NCBI RefSeq assembly: GCF_003610555.1
Contig: NZ_RAPQ01000008.1
Coordinates: forward strand, 426,490 to 490,489
From: Marinifilum flexuosum
Lineage (GTDB): Bacteria > Bacteroidota > Bacteroidia > Bacteroidales > Marinifilaceae
DNA: 64,000 bases
Direction of reading: 5' to 3'
Each line of letters opens with the position of its first letter. The stretch's first letter is position 1. The notes under the pieces were generated by a model. The model had not been told where the DNA came from. It did no database searches and saw only the letters and a program-made list of their open reading frames with translations. Made by a program: the position numbers and the translations under genes. Below are positions 9,031-17,513 of this stretch, piece by piece.

Positions 9031-9057
9031 TAGGATTGTCGTTTTTTTAAATTCTCT

Positions 9058-9091
9058 CAAATATAAACATTATCTATAACACTATAAACAA
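9058..9091 (-). promoter_or_regulatory. Probable oxyR promoter
   Basis: The minus strand has TTG (9091-9089), 23 bp, then TATATTTG (9065-9058). It overlaps the longer possible oxyR start, which therefore could not be translated from this promoter. Confidence 0.5.
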
Positions 9092-9097
9092 TATTGA

Positions 9098-9129
9098 TTT
9101 GCTTGATGTAGAATTGCTTCGTATATTTG
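9098..9129 (+). promoter_or_regulatory. Divergent promoter opposite oxyR
   Basis: TTTG (9098-9101), 20 bp, then TATATTTG (9122-9129) match the Bacteroidota promoter consensus on the plus strand. No reading frame follows before the terminator at 9262. Confidence 0.6.
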
Positions 9130-9135
9130 ATATAG

Positions 9136-9290
9136 AAAACAAGGAAAACTATTTTTCACAAGTACTTACAACAAAAATAGTATACCTTATTAATAGGGTT
9201 AGTAAAAATAATAGTTTGATAGTTTTTGTTATTTAAGTTTTATTAGATGTTTGGGTTTTGCAGCCGGGAGTTTGGGTCTCCCGGCTTCTT
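9136..9290 (+). ncRNA. Candidate small RNA divergent from oxyR
   Basis: A consensus promoter at 9098-9129 and a strong terminator at 9262-9290 enclose about 155 bases without an open frame. The boundaries are inferred: the start is taken as about 7 bases past the -7 element and the end at the T-rich tract. The layout recalls oxyR-oxyS of enterobacteria, but no sequence similarity is claimed. Confidence 0.35.
9262..9290 (+). terminator. Orphan plus-strand terminator
   Basis: A GC-rich stem of 8-9 bp (GCCGGGAG / CTCCCGGC) with a 7-base loop is followed by TTCTTTATTT. No plus-strand coding sequence precedes it. Confidence 0.7.
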
Positions 9291-9519
9291 TATTTAATAT
9301 AGGTCTGTTTTAACCTCCTTCCGTTTTATATAGATTATAAAGTAATTTGTTAAAGTGAATTTTCTTTTGATCAAAATTTGCAAAGTCTTAATTATGAACT
9401 GATAGTGAAGATATGTTGTGTAGCACTCATGCTGAATAGCAGAAATTGCACTTAAAAAATATACTACTTTAGTCGGCGAATTAGAAAATTATAAACATCA
9501 ATATAAAAACCGATTAGAG

Positions 9520-10827
9520 ATGCATAAAGGGATTAAAACAGTTTCTTTTGAAGAAGCAGCAAAGGTAATTAAGTCTGGAGATAGAGTGCACTTGCACTCA
9601 GTGGCGTTGACACCTCATAAATTTATTAACGCAATGTGTGATCGTGGTCGTAATGGTGAAATTTACGATGTAACTATTCAGCATATTCACACAGAAGGAC
9701 CAGCTCCTTATGCTGATCCTGAATTTGAAGGAATTTTTAATCTGGAATCATTATTTGTTGGGGCTAATGTAAGAAAGCAAACTCAAGCTGGTTATGCTGA
9801 TTATATTCCTGTATTCTTGGGAGAAACTCAACAATTGATTCGTGAAGGAGTTTTAAATGTAAATGTTGCAGTTGTACAGGTAAGTACTCCTGATAAGCAT
9901 GGTTATGTATCTTTAGGTACTTCTGTTGAGGCTAGTAAAGCAGCAGTTGAAGAAGCTGATACTGTAGTTGCAATCATCAATCCTAATGTACCTCGTGCTT
10001 TTGGTGATGCAATGATGCCATTATCAAACTTTGATATCTTCTGTGAAGATAACTCTCCACTTATCGAGCACCACAATGCTCCTTTATCAGAAATGGATAT
10101 TGCAATTGGTAAGAATGTTGCAGAATTGATTCCTGATGGTGCTTGTTTGCAAATGGGTATTGGTGGTATTCCTAATGCTGTTTTGGCACAGTTAGGAAAT
10201 CACAAAGACCTTGGTGTTCACACTGAAATGTTTGCTGATGGTCTTCTTCCATTAGTAGAAAGCGGTGTTGTTAACGGTAGAAACAAGAAATTGGATCCAG
10301 GTAAAATTGTTGCTGGTTTCTTGATGGGAACAAAAGAGCTTTATGATTTCGTAGATGATAACCCAGGAGTTTTAATGATGGATGTTGCTTACACTAACGG
10401 TGTTGGTATTATCAAGCAAAATCCTAAAGTATGTGCTATCAACTCTGCATTATCTATTGATATTACTGGTCAGGTTTGTGCCGACTCAATCGGAACCAAG
10501 CACTATTCAGGTGTAGGTGGTCAGATTGATTTTACTCGTGGTGCTGCAGCTTCTGAAGGTGGTGTGCCTATTATCGCGATGCCTTCTGTTACTGGTAAAG
10601 GGATCTCTAAAATTACTCCAACCTTATTAACTGGATCAGGTGTTGTAACTACTCGTAACAATATGAGATGGTTTGTAACTGAGCACGGTGCTGTTAACTT
10701 GTTTGGTAAGTCACTTCAGCAAAGAGCGAAAGCAATTATCTCTGTTGCTCACCCAGACTTTAGAGAAGAACTTGATAAGGCTGCATTCGAAAGATTCGGA
10801 AGTCACTATCACTTCGTTCGCAAATAA
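9520..10827 (+). CDS. Acetyl-CoA hydrolase/transferase family CoA transferase
   Basis: The protein belongs to the class I CoA transferases of the acetyl-CoA hydrolase/4-hydroxybutyrate CoA-transferase type. These move CoA between acetate or succinate and another acyl group through a glutamyl-CoA intermediate. The likely catalytic glutamate is Glu236 in GVHTEMFADG; the glycine-rich GIGGIPNAVLAQLG lies just before it, and the C-terminal domain (about 250-435) is complete. With methylmalonyl-CoA mutase nearby, a role in propionate or acetate formation is plausible, but the substrate cannot be read from sequence. It appears monocistronic, ending in a strong terminator. Confidence 0.88.
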   Translation: MHKGIKTVSFEEAAKVIKSGDRVHLHSVALTPHKFINAMCDRGRNGEIYDVTIQHIHTEGPAPYADPEFEGIFNLESLFVGANVRKQTQAGYADYIPVFLGETQQLIREGVLNVNVAVVQVSTPDKHGYVSLGTSVEASKAAVEEADTVVAIINPNVPRAFGDAMMPLSNFDIFCEDNSPLIEHHNAPLSEMDIAIGKNVAELIPDGACLQMGIGGIPNAVLAQLGNHKDLGVHTEMFADGLLPLVESGVVNGRNKKLDPGKIVAGFLMGTKELYDFVDDNPGVLMMDVAYTNGVGIIKQNPKVCAINSALSIDITGQVCADSIGTKHYSGVGGQIDFTRGAAASEGGVPIIAMPSVTGKGISKITPTLLTGSGVVTTRNNMRWFVTEHGAVNLFGKSLQQRAKAIISVAHPDFREELDKAAFERFGSHYHFVRK

Positions 10828-10860
10828 AAATTACTCGATATAGTAGTTTAAGATATATGA

Positions 10861-10891
10861 AGAGGTATCCATTTGGGTGCCTCTTTTTTTT
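10861..10891 (+). terminator. CoA transferase terminator
   Basis: A 10-bp stem with two G-U pairs (AGAGGTATCC / GGGTGCCTCT) and loop ATTT is followed by eight T. Its T run touches the stop codon of the convergent histidine kinase gene. Confidence 0.85.
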
Positions 10892-13196
10892 ATGCATTAG
10901 CTTTTGGCATGGATTCCAAAATTTTCTCAGATTTAGGAATTGTGATGTAAAAGCTACTTCCTTTTCCTTCTTCACTTTCAGCCCAGATTTTACCTCCGTT
11001 TTTTTCTACATACTCCTTGCAAAGTAAAAGACCAATTCCAGCTCCTTTTTCCTGTGCAGTACCAAGTGCAAGGTAATTATTATCCAACCTGAAAATTTTA
11101 TTAAGGTTCGATTTGCTCATTCCAACTCCTTCGTCTGATATTTCGATCTCAACAAGATATTTTTTTTCTCGTGCTGAGAGTGTGATTTTTCCCTCTGAAT
11201 AGGAGAATTTAATGGCATTTGAAATTAGATTCTTAAAAACTTCAGAAATGGCTGCAGAATCGGCATAAACCATGGATGTATTGTCCATATTAAAAATGAA
11301 CTTCAGGTTCTTTTCAATAATAGGACCCGATAGTTTTTGAAGAATTCCATTGATAGATTCTCGTATATTAAAATATTTTGGAGAAAATGTGGTTTTACCT
11401 GCTTGCGATGCAGACCATAGTAAAATATTCTCTACCAATTCATTGGTATGAACAGATAAATCACGAATTCCGAAGGCCAGAGATTTTTGATAATTGATAT
11501 CATTTTCTTCAAAGCTTTCGATCAATTTAGAACTAATATTTTTCAGATCGATGAATGGATCACGTAAATCTGTTGAAATGATATTGAAAATCTTATCTTT
11601 TGTTAAATTTAGATCTCTTAAAATAACATCCGACTCTTTTAATCGAGAATTGATATCTTCCAACTCTTTATTTTTATGAGTTAACGTTTCTGTTGTTTCT
11701 TTTCTAAGCTGAATGTTTTTATATGTGATATAACCAGTAATTGCAGATAAAATGATCAGAACAACAAACAGATAAATCAGAATGGTTTGCATCCTATTGT
11801 ATTCCTTTAACCCTTTAATTTCTTCCTTTTTCTTAGAGATCTCATATTTGGCTTCGAATTCACTAATTCTGTCTTTGTCGTACTTATCAGCTATACTGTC
11901 ATATTGTGTGGTAGAAAAGTTTCGGTAATATTCCAATGCTTTTTTGTAATCACCTTTGTTCGAAAAGTATTCAAAGAGATTTTCAGATGTAGATTTTTGA
12001 AGATTTCTGTCTTTTGAATAATTGGCATTTTCGTAGGCCGATTGAAGATACTTTAGGGCATCATCACTTTTATAGTAATTCATTAAAATTTCGCCGATAC
12101 TATTGGATGAATAGGCAATTCCTTTTGTATTCCCTAATTTCTCATGCAGATTGAGAGCAATTTTATGGAACTCCTGACTCTTATCGAAATTGTTATAGCT
12201 TCTATACAAGTTTCCAATTAAAGAGTAAACATTAGCCTGCTCTTTTAAATCACCTGTTTCATCGTAAATTTTAAGCGATTCGTTATAGTGCTTCAATGAA
12301 AAATCAAGTTCATTCAAATCCTTGTATACGGTTCCGATGTTTTTTAGGGTAGCAGCAGTAAAACGTTTATTACCCAGTTTACGTCTAATTTTTAAGGATC
12401 TATTGTAAAAATTAAGTGATTCGTTAAAATTATTCAATCTCCAATATATTCCTCCGATATCATTTAAAGTGTAGGCGATAAGAGATTCATCGCCCAATTC
12501 TTCACGAATGTTTAGAGCCTTTTTGTAATAATCTAATGCCTTGTTGTACTTGTTTAAATTCTTGTACACATTACCAAGGTTATTCAATGATGAGGCAATA
12601 TCCGATTTGTCGCCAAGTTTAGATCTGATTTCCAGGGATTTTAAATAATATTCCAACGCATTGGCATAGTCTTTATCAAGCCAATAAACACTTCCTATAT
12701 TATTTAAGGTATAGGCTACTTCTTTTTCCGAACCTTCCTTTATCCGGATTTCCAATGATTTATTGAAATATTCAAGAGCTTCTTGGTGCTTGTTCAGAAT
12801 TTTATGAATTTCTCCAATATTATTGTACGATGCAGATATAGCCAATTGATCGGATATTGTTTCGCGAATTTCCAAAGCTTGCAAATGACAATCTAAAGCC
12901 CTTCTGAAGTTGTTTACTCTTCGATACAGGTTTCCCAGATCATATAAAGCTGTTGCATGATTTGTTGGGGTATCCGAGGATAAAACAACAACTTCCTTCA
13001 GGTAATCTATGCTTTTGTCAATATTAACATCCAAATAGAGTTTTGATAATTCTTGCAGTAATACAACTCGTTGCTCACCTTCCGCTTTAGGCAATAATTC
13101 CTCAGCTTTCTGTATTTGATTTTGAGCATGTAAATTCACAAAAGCAAATGAAAGAAAAACTGAAATTAGAATGGTTAACCTGTGTATAGCAGACAT
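10890..13196 (-). CDS. TPR sensor histidine kinase with degenerate H-box
   Basis: The order of domains is: signal peptide (residues 1-24), eight or nine TPR repeats of 40 residues (about 60-390), a coiled coil, one membrane helix near 468-490, a second coiled coil, then a kinase core. The ATP-binding domain is intact, with an N-box (SNAIKFS), DEGVGMS and GAGIGLLLCKEY. The segment that should carry the phosphorylated histidine reads IISTDLRDPF, with Thr542 where the family has His. It may therefore not autophosphorylate at the usual site and could act as a scaffold or phosphatase. No response regulator gene is adjacent. Confidence 0.85.
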   Translation of the reverse strand: MSAIHRLTILISVFLSFAFVNLHAQNQIQKAEELLPKAEGEQRVVLLQELSKLYLDVNIDKSIDYLKEVVVLSSDTPTNHATALYDLGNLYRRVNNFRRALDCHLQALEIRETISDQLAISASYNNIGEIHKILNKHQEALEYFNKSLEIRIKEGSEKEVAYTLNNIGSVYWLDKDYANALEYYLKSLEIRSKLGDKSDIASSLNNLGNVYKNLNKYNKALDYYKKALNIREELGDESLIAYTLNDIGGIYWRLNNFNESLNFYNRSLKIRRKLGNKRFTAATLKNIGTVYKDLNELDFSLKHYNESLKIYDETGDLKEQANVYSLIGNLYRSYNNFDKSQEFHKIALNLHEKLGNTKGIAYSSNSIGEILMNYYKSDDALKYLQSAYENANYSKDRNLQKSTSENLFEYFSNKGDYKKALEYYRNFSTTQYDSIADKYDKDRISEFEAKYEISKKKEEIKGLKEYNRMQTILIYLFVVLIILSAITGYITYKNIQLRKETTETLTHKNKELEDINSRLKESDVILRDLNLTKDKIFNIISTDLRDPFIDLKNISSKLIESFEENDINYQKSLAFGIRDLSVHTNELVENILLWSASQAGKTTFSPKYFNIRESINGILQKLSGPIIEKNLKFIFNMDNTSMVYADSAAISEVFKNLISNAIKFSYSEGKITLSAREKKYLVEIEISDEGVGMSKSNLNKIFRLDNNYLALGTAQEKGAGIGLLLCKEYVEKNGGKIWAESEEGKGSSFYITIPKSEKILESMPKANA

Positions 13197-13226
13197 GGTT
13201 TTATAACTGTTTAATCTGATTCATAC

Positions 13227-13258
13227 TAAAAATAGTATTATTTTACTGACAGGCAAAA
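13227..13258 (-). promoter_or_regulatory. Possible promoter and palindrome of the TPR kinase
   Basis: The minus strand has TTTTG (13258-13254), 19 bp, then TATTTTTA (13234-13227), one mismatch from TAnnTTTG. A 16-bp palindrome (ATACTA-N4-TAGTAT, 13223-13238) overlaps the -7 element and could be an operator. Confidence 0.4.
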
Positions 13259-13276
13259 CAATGTGTATTCATAGAG

Positions 13277-14641
13277 TCAGGTTTTGTTGACAATTTTTTC
13301 TGCCAATTCGGATAAATTGACTCCTGAAAAATTACCAGAGCTCATTAATAAAACATTGGTGTGTTTGAAATTTTGCTCTAATAAATCCTTAATAACCAAA
13401 TCAGAATCAGTGTATACCGTTACATTATTTCCACCAAAAGCTTCTGCTACCTGATTTTTCGTTATTGGATCAAGTTTTTTGTGTTCAACCGTTTTGGGAT
13501 TAAAATATACAATTGCTTTATCAGCCAGGCTCATGGTATTTTTATAATGAGGCAAAAATTCTTTTTTCAAGCTACTAAACGTGTGTAATTCCATGCAAGC
13601 AACCAATTTACGATTAGTAAACTGTTTCTTTACAGCCTCGGTAGTTGCTTTTAATTTGGATGGCGAGTGTGCAAAATCTTGAAAAACCGTGCATGAATTA
13701 TTATCGGCTAACTTTTGTAAACGTTTGGCCGCTCCCGAAAAGTTTTGAATGGATGTGTAAAACTGCTTGTCACTCAATCCAGCTTTTTTACAAATGTGGT
13801 AAGCTCCCATAAGGTTTTGCAGGTTGTGCTCTCCAAATATTTCCAGAGGAACATCTCCGTTGTTTGTTTTAAGAATACTGCAGTTATCAATCACTTCAAA
13901 AGGATGTGAATTATAAGGAATGTATTCAATATCTTCTTTTTTCTTTTCAACAATTTTAGCAATGTGCTCATCACCATCAAAATATATTAATGATCCATTC
14001 TCTTGAATCATCTGTGTGAAAATTGCAAATTGCTCAACGTAGTTATCGAAAGTTGGAAAAACATTAATATGATCCCAGGCAATCCCGGTTAGCAGTGCAA
14101 TGTCGGGATGATACAAATGAAATTTTGGTCTGCGATCGATAGGTGAGGAAAGATATTCATCGCCTTCAAAAATAGCAATTTTAGCATCTCTGCTTAGTTT
14201 AACCATGGTTTCAAATCCATCAATCTGAGCACCTACCATGTAATCAAAGTCAATGTTATTATCTTTCAAAACATGCATTACCATCGAGGTTGTTGTGGTT
14301 TTTCCATGACTACCACCAATTACAATTCTGGTTTTATCTTTAGTCTGTTCGTAAATGTATTCAGGATAAGAATAAATTTTTAATCCAAGTTCTTGTGCTT
14401 TTAACAATTCCGGATTGTCGATTCTTGCATGCATACCAAGAATTATCGCATCAATATCAGTTGTAAGTTTTTCTGGAAACCAACCCCATTCTTTAGGCAA
14501 GATTCCATATTTTTCCAATCTTGATTTTGATGGGTCAAAAATTTCATCATCTGAACCTGTGATTTCTAATCCTTTTTTATGTAGTGCGATTGCCAGATTG
14601 TGCATGGCGCTTCCACCAATTGCTATAAAGTGAACTTTCAT
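13277..14641 (-). CDS. mpl: UDP-N-acetylmuramate:L-Ala-gamma-D-Glu-meso-Dap ligase
   Basis: Mpl ligates recovered murein tripeptide to UDP-MurNAc in cell wall recycling. It is a Mur ligase with an N-terminal GGSAMHNLA nucleotide-fold motif, the ATP-binding GGSHGKTTTTSM (residues 109-120), FEGDEYLSSPIDRRPKF (the Mpl version of the EADEYD motif) and GIAWDHINVFP. MurC proteins differ in these regions, so Mpl is preferred. The 454 residues fit the family. It is divergent from the MBL-fold gene. Confidence 0.88.
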   Translation of the reverse strand: MKVHFIAIGGSAMHNLAIALHKKGLEITGSDDEIFDPSKSRLEKYGILPKEWGWFPEKLTTDIDAIILGMHARIDNPELLKAQELGLKIYSYPEYIYEQTKDKTRIVIGGSHGKTTTTSMVMHVLKDNNIDFDYMVGAQIDGFETMVKLSRDAKIAIFEGDEYLSSPIDRRPKFHLYHPDIALLTGIAWDHINVFPTFDNYVEQFAIFTQMIQENGSLIYFDGDEHIAKIVEKKKEDIEYIPYNSHPFEVIDNCSILKTNNGDVPLEIFGEHNLQNLMGAYHICKKAGLSDKQFYTSIQNFSGAAKRLQKLADNNSCTVFQDFAHSPSKLKATTEAVKKQFTNRKLVACMELHTFSSLKKEFLPHYKNTMSLADKAIVYFNPKTVEHKKLDPITKNQVAEAFGGNNVTVYTDSDLVIKDLLEQNFKHTNVLLMSSGNFSGVNLSELAEKIVNKT

Positions 14642-14754
14642 TGATAATCTTTTATAAAATTGTATTTTTGAACCACAATAAGTAAGAGTACTTTAACGTG
14701 ATATTACTCTTTCTTTTGCGAAAATTAAAGATACTAGAATAAAACAATATTATC

Positions 14755-15597
14755 ATGGAAATATACAATATAGAAACAGGAAATTTTATGTGCGATGGAG
14801 GAGCAATGTTTAGTGTTGTTCCTAAAGTAATGTGGAGTAGAAAATATCCTTCGAACGAAGACAATTATTGTAATTGCGCCATGAGAAGCATGCTTGTTAT
14901 TGATGGCGAAAGAAAGATATTGATTGATAATGGAACAGGGGATAAGCAAAGTGAGGAGTTTTTCAAACATCAACACCTAAATGGTGATGCCAATATGTTG
15001 GATTCTTTAAAGAGTGCTGGATTTTCAACTGATGATATTACAGATGTTGTTTTTACCCATTTACATTTCGATCATTGTGGAGGAGCGGTAAAATGGAATT
15101 CTGATAGGACTGGATATGAGTTGGTATTTAAAAATGCTCAACATTGGGTTAGTAAACAGCAATGGGAAAATTATTTAAATCCGAATATTCGCGAAAGTGA
15201 TGCATTTTTTGATGAAAATGTAATGCCGGTAAAGGAAGCGGGTAAGTTGAACTTGGTAGAGAGTGAAGGTGAATTGTTTCCAAATTTTAAAGTGAAAATT
15301 TTTGAAGGTCATACACCTGGATTGATGATTCCAGTAATTAATTATAATGGTCAAGAGGTTGTTTTTGCAGGTGATTTTATTCCTACAGCAGCAAATGTGC
15401 CGGTAAAATGGTTGGCTAGTTATGATTTAAATCCAAGCGCATCATTAGCTGAAAAACAAGAATTTCTTGCTGAGGCTGTTGAAAAAAATGCCATTCTATT
15501 TTTACAGCATGATATTACTACGGAGTGTTGCAGTCTTACAAAAACAGAAAGAGGTGTTAAAGTGGATAAGTGTTTTCCTTTTTCGGATATAAAATAA
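14755..15597 (+). CDS. MBL-fold metallohydrolase
   Basis: This is a metallo-beta-lactamase fold hydrolase of 280 residues. The zinc motif THLHFDHCGG (His102, His104, Asp106, His107) is complete, followed by a later His in EGHTPG and an Asp in FAGDFIP. The overall pattern resembles the lactonase/AttM-type branch, but the substrate cannot be told. No signal peptide is seen, so it is probably cytoplasmic. It is monocistronic, with a terminator shared with the convergent small membrane gene. Confidence 0.82.
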   Translation: MEIYNIETGNFMCDGGAMFSVVPKVMWSRKYPSNEDNYCNCAMRSMLVIDGERKILIDNGTGDKQSEEFFKHQHLNGDANMLDSLKSAGFSTDDITDVVFTHLHFDHCGGAVKWNSDRTGYELVFKNAQHWVSKQQWENYLNPNIRESDAFFDENVMPVKEAGKLNLVESEGELFPNFKVKIFEGHTPGLMIPVINYNGQEVVFAGDFIPTAANVPVKWLASYDLNPSASLAEKQEFLAEAVEKNAILFLQHDITTECCSLTKTERGVKVDKCFPFSDIK

Positions 15598-15612
15598 ATT
15601 TATACTATAAAA

Positions 15613-15642
15613 TTAAAGCTTGCATCATGATGCAAGCTTTAA
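15613..15642. terminator. Bidirectional terminator containing a stop codon
   Basis: A near-perfect palindrome with 13- to 15-bp arms (core AAAGCTTGCATCA) lies past the MBL-fold gene. The convergent gene at 15625-15966 ends inside it: its stop codon (15625-15627) sits near the centre, so its last codons do not extend through the full hairpin. Confidence 0.8.
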
Positions 15643-15966
15643 TTCTGTATTGTAGGTTTGATATTGACTTAGTGCATTTTCAATATTATCAATTCTCTGA
15701 AATACTGTTTTCTTGGTTCCAAAATCAGTATAATTAGAATCGAGATAGTTCATGTGGTATTCAACCAATCTGAGTTGAGTTGAGAGACTTGAGGTCGTAA
15801 ATTTCTTTTTCAGATCAATATGTTTGATTCCATTTTGATCTAACAGCTTCTGAATATTAACTCCCGCCTTAACAATCCTTCTTGAAAGATTATTCTCGTT
15901 ATGAACATGTAAGACCATAACACTTGTTAGCAGAGCTAAAAATAAACTAACCAGTATAAATGACAT
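15625..15966 (-). CDS. Small membrane-anchored protein of unknown function
   Basis: This 113-residue protein has an N-terminal hydrophobic segment (residues 1-20) that is a signal anchor or signal peptide, followed by a charged helical region. I do not recognise a family. It follows the DUF2752-like gene by 32 bp on the same strand and may share its transcript. Its stop codon lies inside the terminator palindrome shared with the MBL-fold gene. Confidence 0.6.
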   Translation of the reverse strand: MSFILVSLFLALLTSVMVLHVHNENNLSRRIVKAGVNIQKLLDQNGIKHIDLKKKFTTSSLSTQLRLVEYHMNYLDSNYTDFGTKKTVFQRIDNIENALSQYQTYNTELKLAS

Positions 15967-15998
15967 ATCGCAAAAGTTTAATAAATATTAATCTCCAT

Positions 15999-16439
15999 TC
16001 AATTTACGATAAAATTTTTGAATAGTTCAAATGTGAAAAAAATCAAAGGCTTGAAAACCAACAAAAAAACTAATATAGATAAAGTAATGTCCGCAAAAAT
16101 ATAGGTGTTAATCCAAGAAAATGATTTTTTCATCAAGAAAAAAGTAAATATTCTAAAAATCAACTGAAAAGCAAAAAATAAAAAGATTTGGATGCTGTAG
16201 GGATTAAGTTCTTTTGCTGATTTAACATCACCTTGAGTAAGAGCTGAAAAGCTACGAGAAAGACCAGATGAAGGGCTATCACTACCTGTTAACTGGGAAA
16301 AGACAGATGGTATTGGATGATTTATTTTGGGATGTGAGTAAATTGCCGAATAAATAAATATTCCGGTTATTATTGATGCAAAAATGAGGTTGATTATTTG
16401 ATAGCTACTTAGGCTATTCTTATTTTTTATTGGTTTCAA
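15999..16439 (-). CDS. DUF2752-like membrane protein lacking the cysteine motif
   Basis: The 146-residue protein has three or four membrane helices. The stretch FSQLTGSDSPSSGLSRSF followed by LNPYS aligns with the DUF2752 signature TGxxCPxCGxTRA...LNP. The usual cysteines are replaced by serines (GSDSPSSGLS, read directly from the DNA), so any metal or thiol function of the motif is lost. The gene overlaps the 3' end of the preceding gene by 20 bases, indicating translational coupling. The function of the family is unknown. Confidence 0.65.
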   Translation of the reverse strand: MKPIKNKNSLSSYQIINLIFASIITGIFIYSAIYSHPKINHPIPSVFSQLTGSDSPSSGLSRSFSALTQGDVKSAKELNPYSIQIFLFFAFQLIFRIFTFFLMKKSFSWINTYIFADITLSILVFLLVFKPLIFFTFELFKNFIVN

Positions 16440-16890
16440 TTTCTACCTTAATTTTCATTTCAAGGCTATCTACCTCATTGGCAATTGAGTCGATGTTGAT
16501 TTCTTCAAGTTGCTGTTCCAATTCTTCTAAGGCTTCTTGTAAATCCTGATTATGAACAGACTCTTCAATAACTTCTTCAATTACCTCTTCAACAAAACCT
16601 TCAATCTCATCTTCGTTCATACTGGCTACTCCAACAAAAAAGAACAACCATAATGATGCCACTAGAACACCTAAAACCGATACAATCAATGCGCCAATAT
16701 TTAAACCAATTGCGCCATTATCTTTATTGGCTTTGCTTAGGCCTATGATACTTAAAATTATGGCAATAATTCCTGGTACAAAGGCTACGAAGCCAATGCA
16801 AGGAATAAATCCTATAAAGAGAGTTAAGATACCAAGAACCAAAGCAATGATTCCTAGGGTTTGTCCTGAGTTAGAGCGTACTTGTTCCAT
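16420..16890 (-). CDS. DUF4190-like membrane protein
   Basis: This 156-residue protein has two or three glycine-rich hydrophobic segments (about residues 10-95) of the DUF4190 type, followed by a very acidic helical tail rich in Glu (about 98-150). It starts a small operon with the overlapping DUF2752-like gene. The function is unknown; the acidic tail probably lies in the cytoplasm or periplasm depending on topology. Confidence 0.65.
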   Translation of the reverse strand: MEQVRSNSGQTLGIIALVLGILTLFIGFIPCIGFVAFVPGIIAIILSIIGLSKANKDNGAIGLNIGALIVSVLGVLVASLWLFFFVGVASMNEDEIEGFVEEVIEEVIEESVHNQDLQEALEELEQQLEEINIDSIANEVDSLEMKIKVEIETNKK

Positions 16891-16928
16891 TTTAGATTGG
16901 TGATTGTTATTTAGATATTGCTAATATA

Positions 16929-17438
16929 CTAATTTTTGGAAAGGATTTTTAAAAGGTCTTTCTCAAGACTTTGATTGGGTGTTTCAATAATTCTTCCTAT
17001 TTCTTGATTGTTACGATAAATTATTGCAGTTGGCACTCTGCTTACATTATTAGCCTTTGCATTATAATTGGGCGACTCTTTCTTTGTGTCCAAAGCATTC
17101 ATGCTTAGCTTTTCAAATGGGAATCTAATTTCATCAAGAATTTTTATAAATCGTGGTACTTCACGATGTGAATCATGACACCATGATCCCAGAATCAAAT
17201 CTATTCTTACATTTTTGAATGATAGTTTTCTAAGCTTTTTAATGATTCTGTTTTTAGCTTTGTATTTCTTGTATTCCGGTCCATACCAATCTTTACAGAG
17301 ATCTAACTCAAAAGCTTCGAGAGTAACTTTGCCATACAATACATGTTTCTTTAAACGAGTATCTTCTATGGTTTTATTTTGAGCAGATGTGTTTAAATTG
17401 AAGAGGATAAAAAGGAAAAGCAAAAGAGATTTATTCAT
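16929..17438 (-). CDS. Secreted thioredoxin-like protein with a CxxS motif
   Basis: A signal peptide (residues 1-19, ending TSAQ) is followed by a thioredoxin fold. The active-site region reads GSWCHDSHREVPRF: one Cys and a Ser in the CxxC position, a form seen in a periplasmic Bacteroidota group with the WCxDSxREVPR pattern. The cis-proline region SRVPTAI is present. The protein may act in thiol exchange, but a dithiol mechanism is not possible. It precedes the DUF4190-like gene by 38 bp and could be cotranscribed. Confidence 0.75.
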   Translation of the reverse strand: MNKSLLLFLFILFNLNTSAQNKTIEDTRLKKHVLYGKVTLEAFELDLCKDWYGPEYKKYKAKNRIIKKLRKLSFKNVRIDLILGSWCHDSHREVPRFIKILDEIRFPFEKLSMNALDTKKESPNYNAKANNVSRVPTAIIYRNNQEIGRIIETPNQSLEKDLLKILSKN

Positions 17439-17460
17439 GATGCTAATGTTTAGATAAAAA

Positions 17461-17490
17461 AAAAGACAGGAAGTAAAACCCCCTGTCTTT
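17461..17490 (-). terminator. Methylmalonyl-CoA mutase operon terminator
   Basis: A 9-bp stem (AAAGACAGG / CCTGTCTTT) with an 11-base loop lies 23 bp past the mutB stop. On the minus strand it is followed by a long T run. Confidence 0.8.
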
Positions 17491-17513
17491 AAATATAGTG
17501 ATAATCTTACGAA

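Larger units (their letters stand above)
9061..9519. other. oxyR to CoA-transferase intergenic region
   Basis: This gap of about 460 bp has no credible protein gene. It holds the oxyR promoter, a divergent plus-strand promoter (9098-9129) and an orphan plus-strand terminator (9262-9290). From 9290 to 9519 nothing definite is seen except a weak promoter-like TACTTTAG at 9465 ahead of the CoA transferase gene. Confidence 0.6.

Noticed and set aside
9031-9060. Longer oxyR start at 9060
   Set aside because: The first ten residues are not family-like and the ATG overlaps the probable -7 element.
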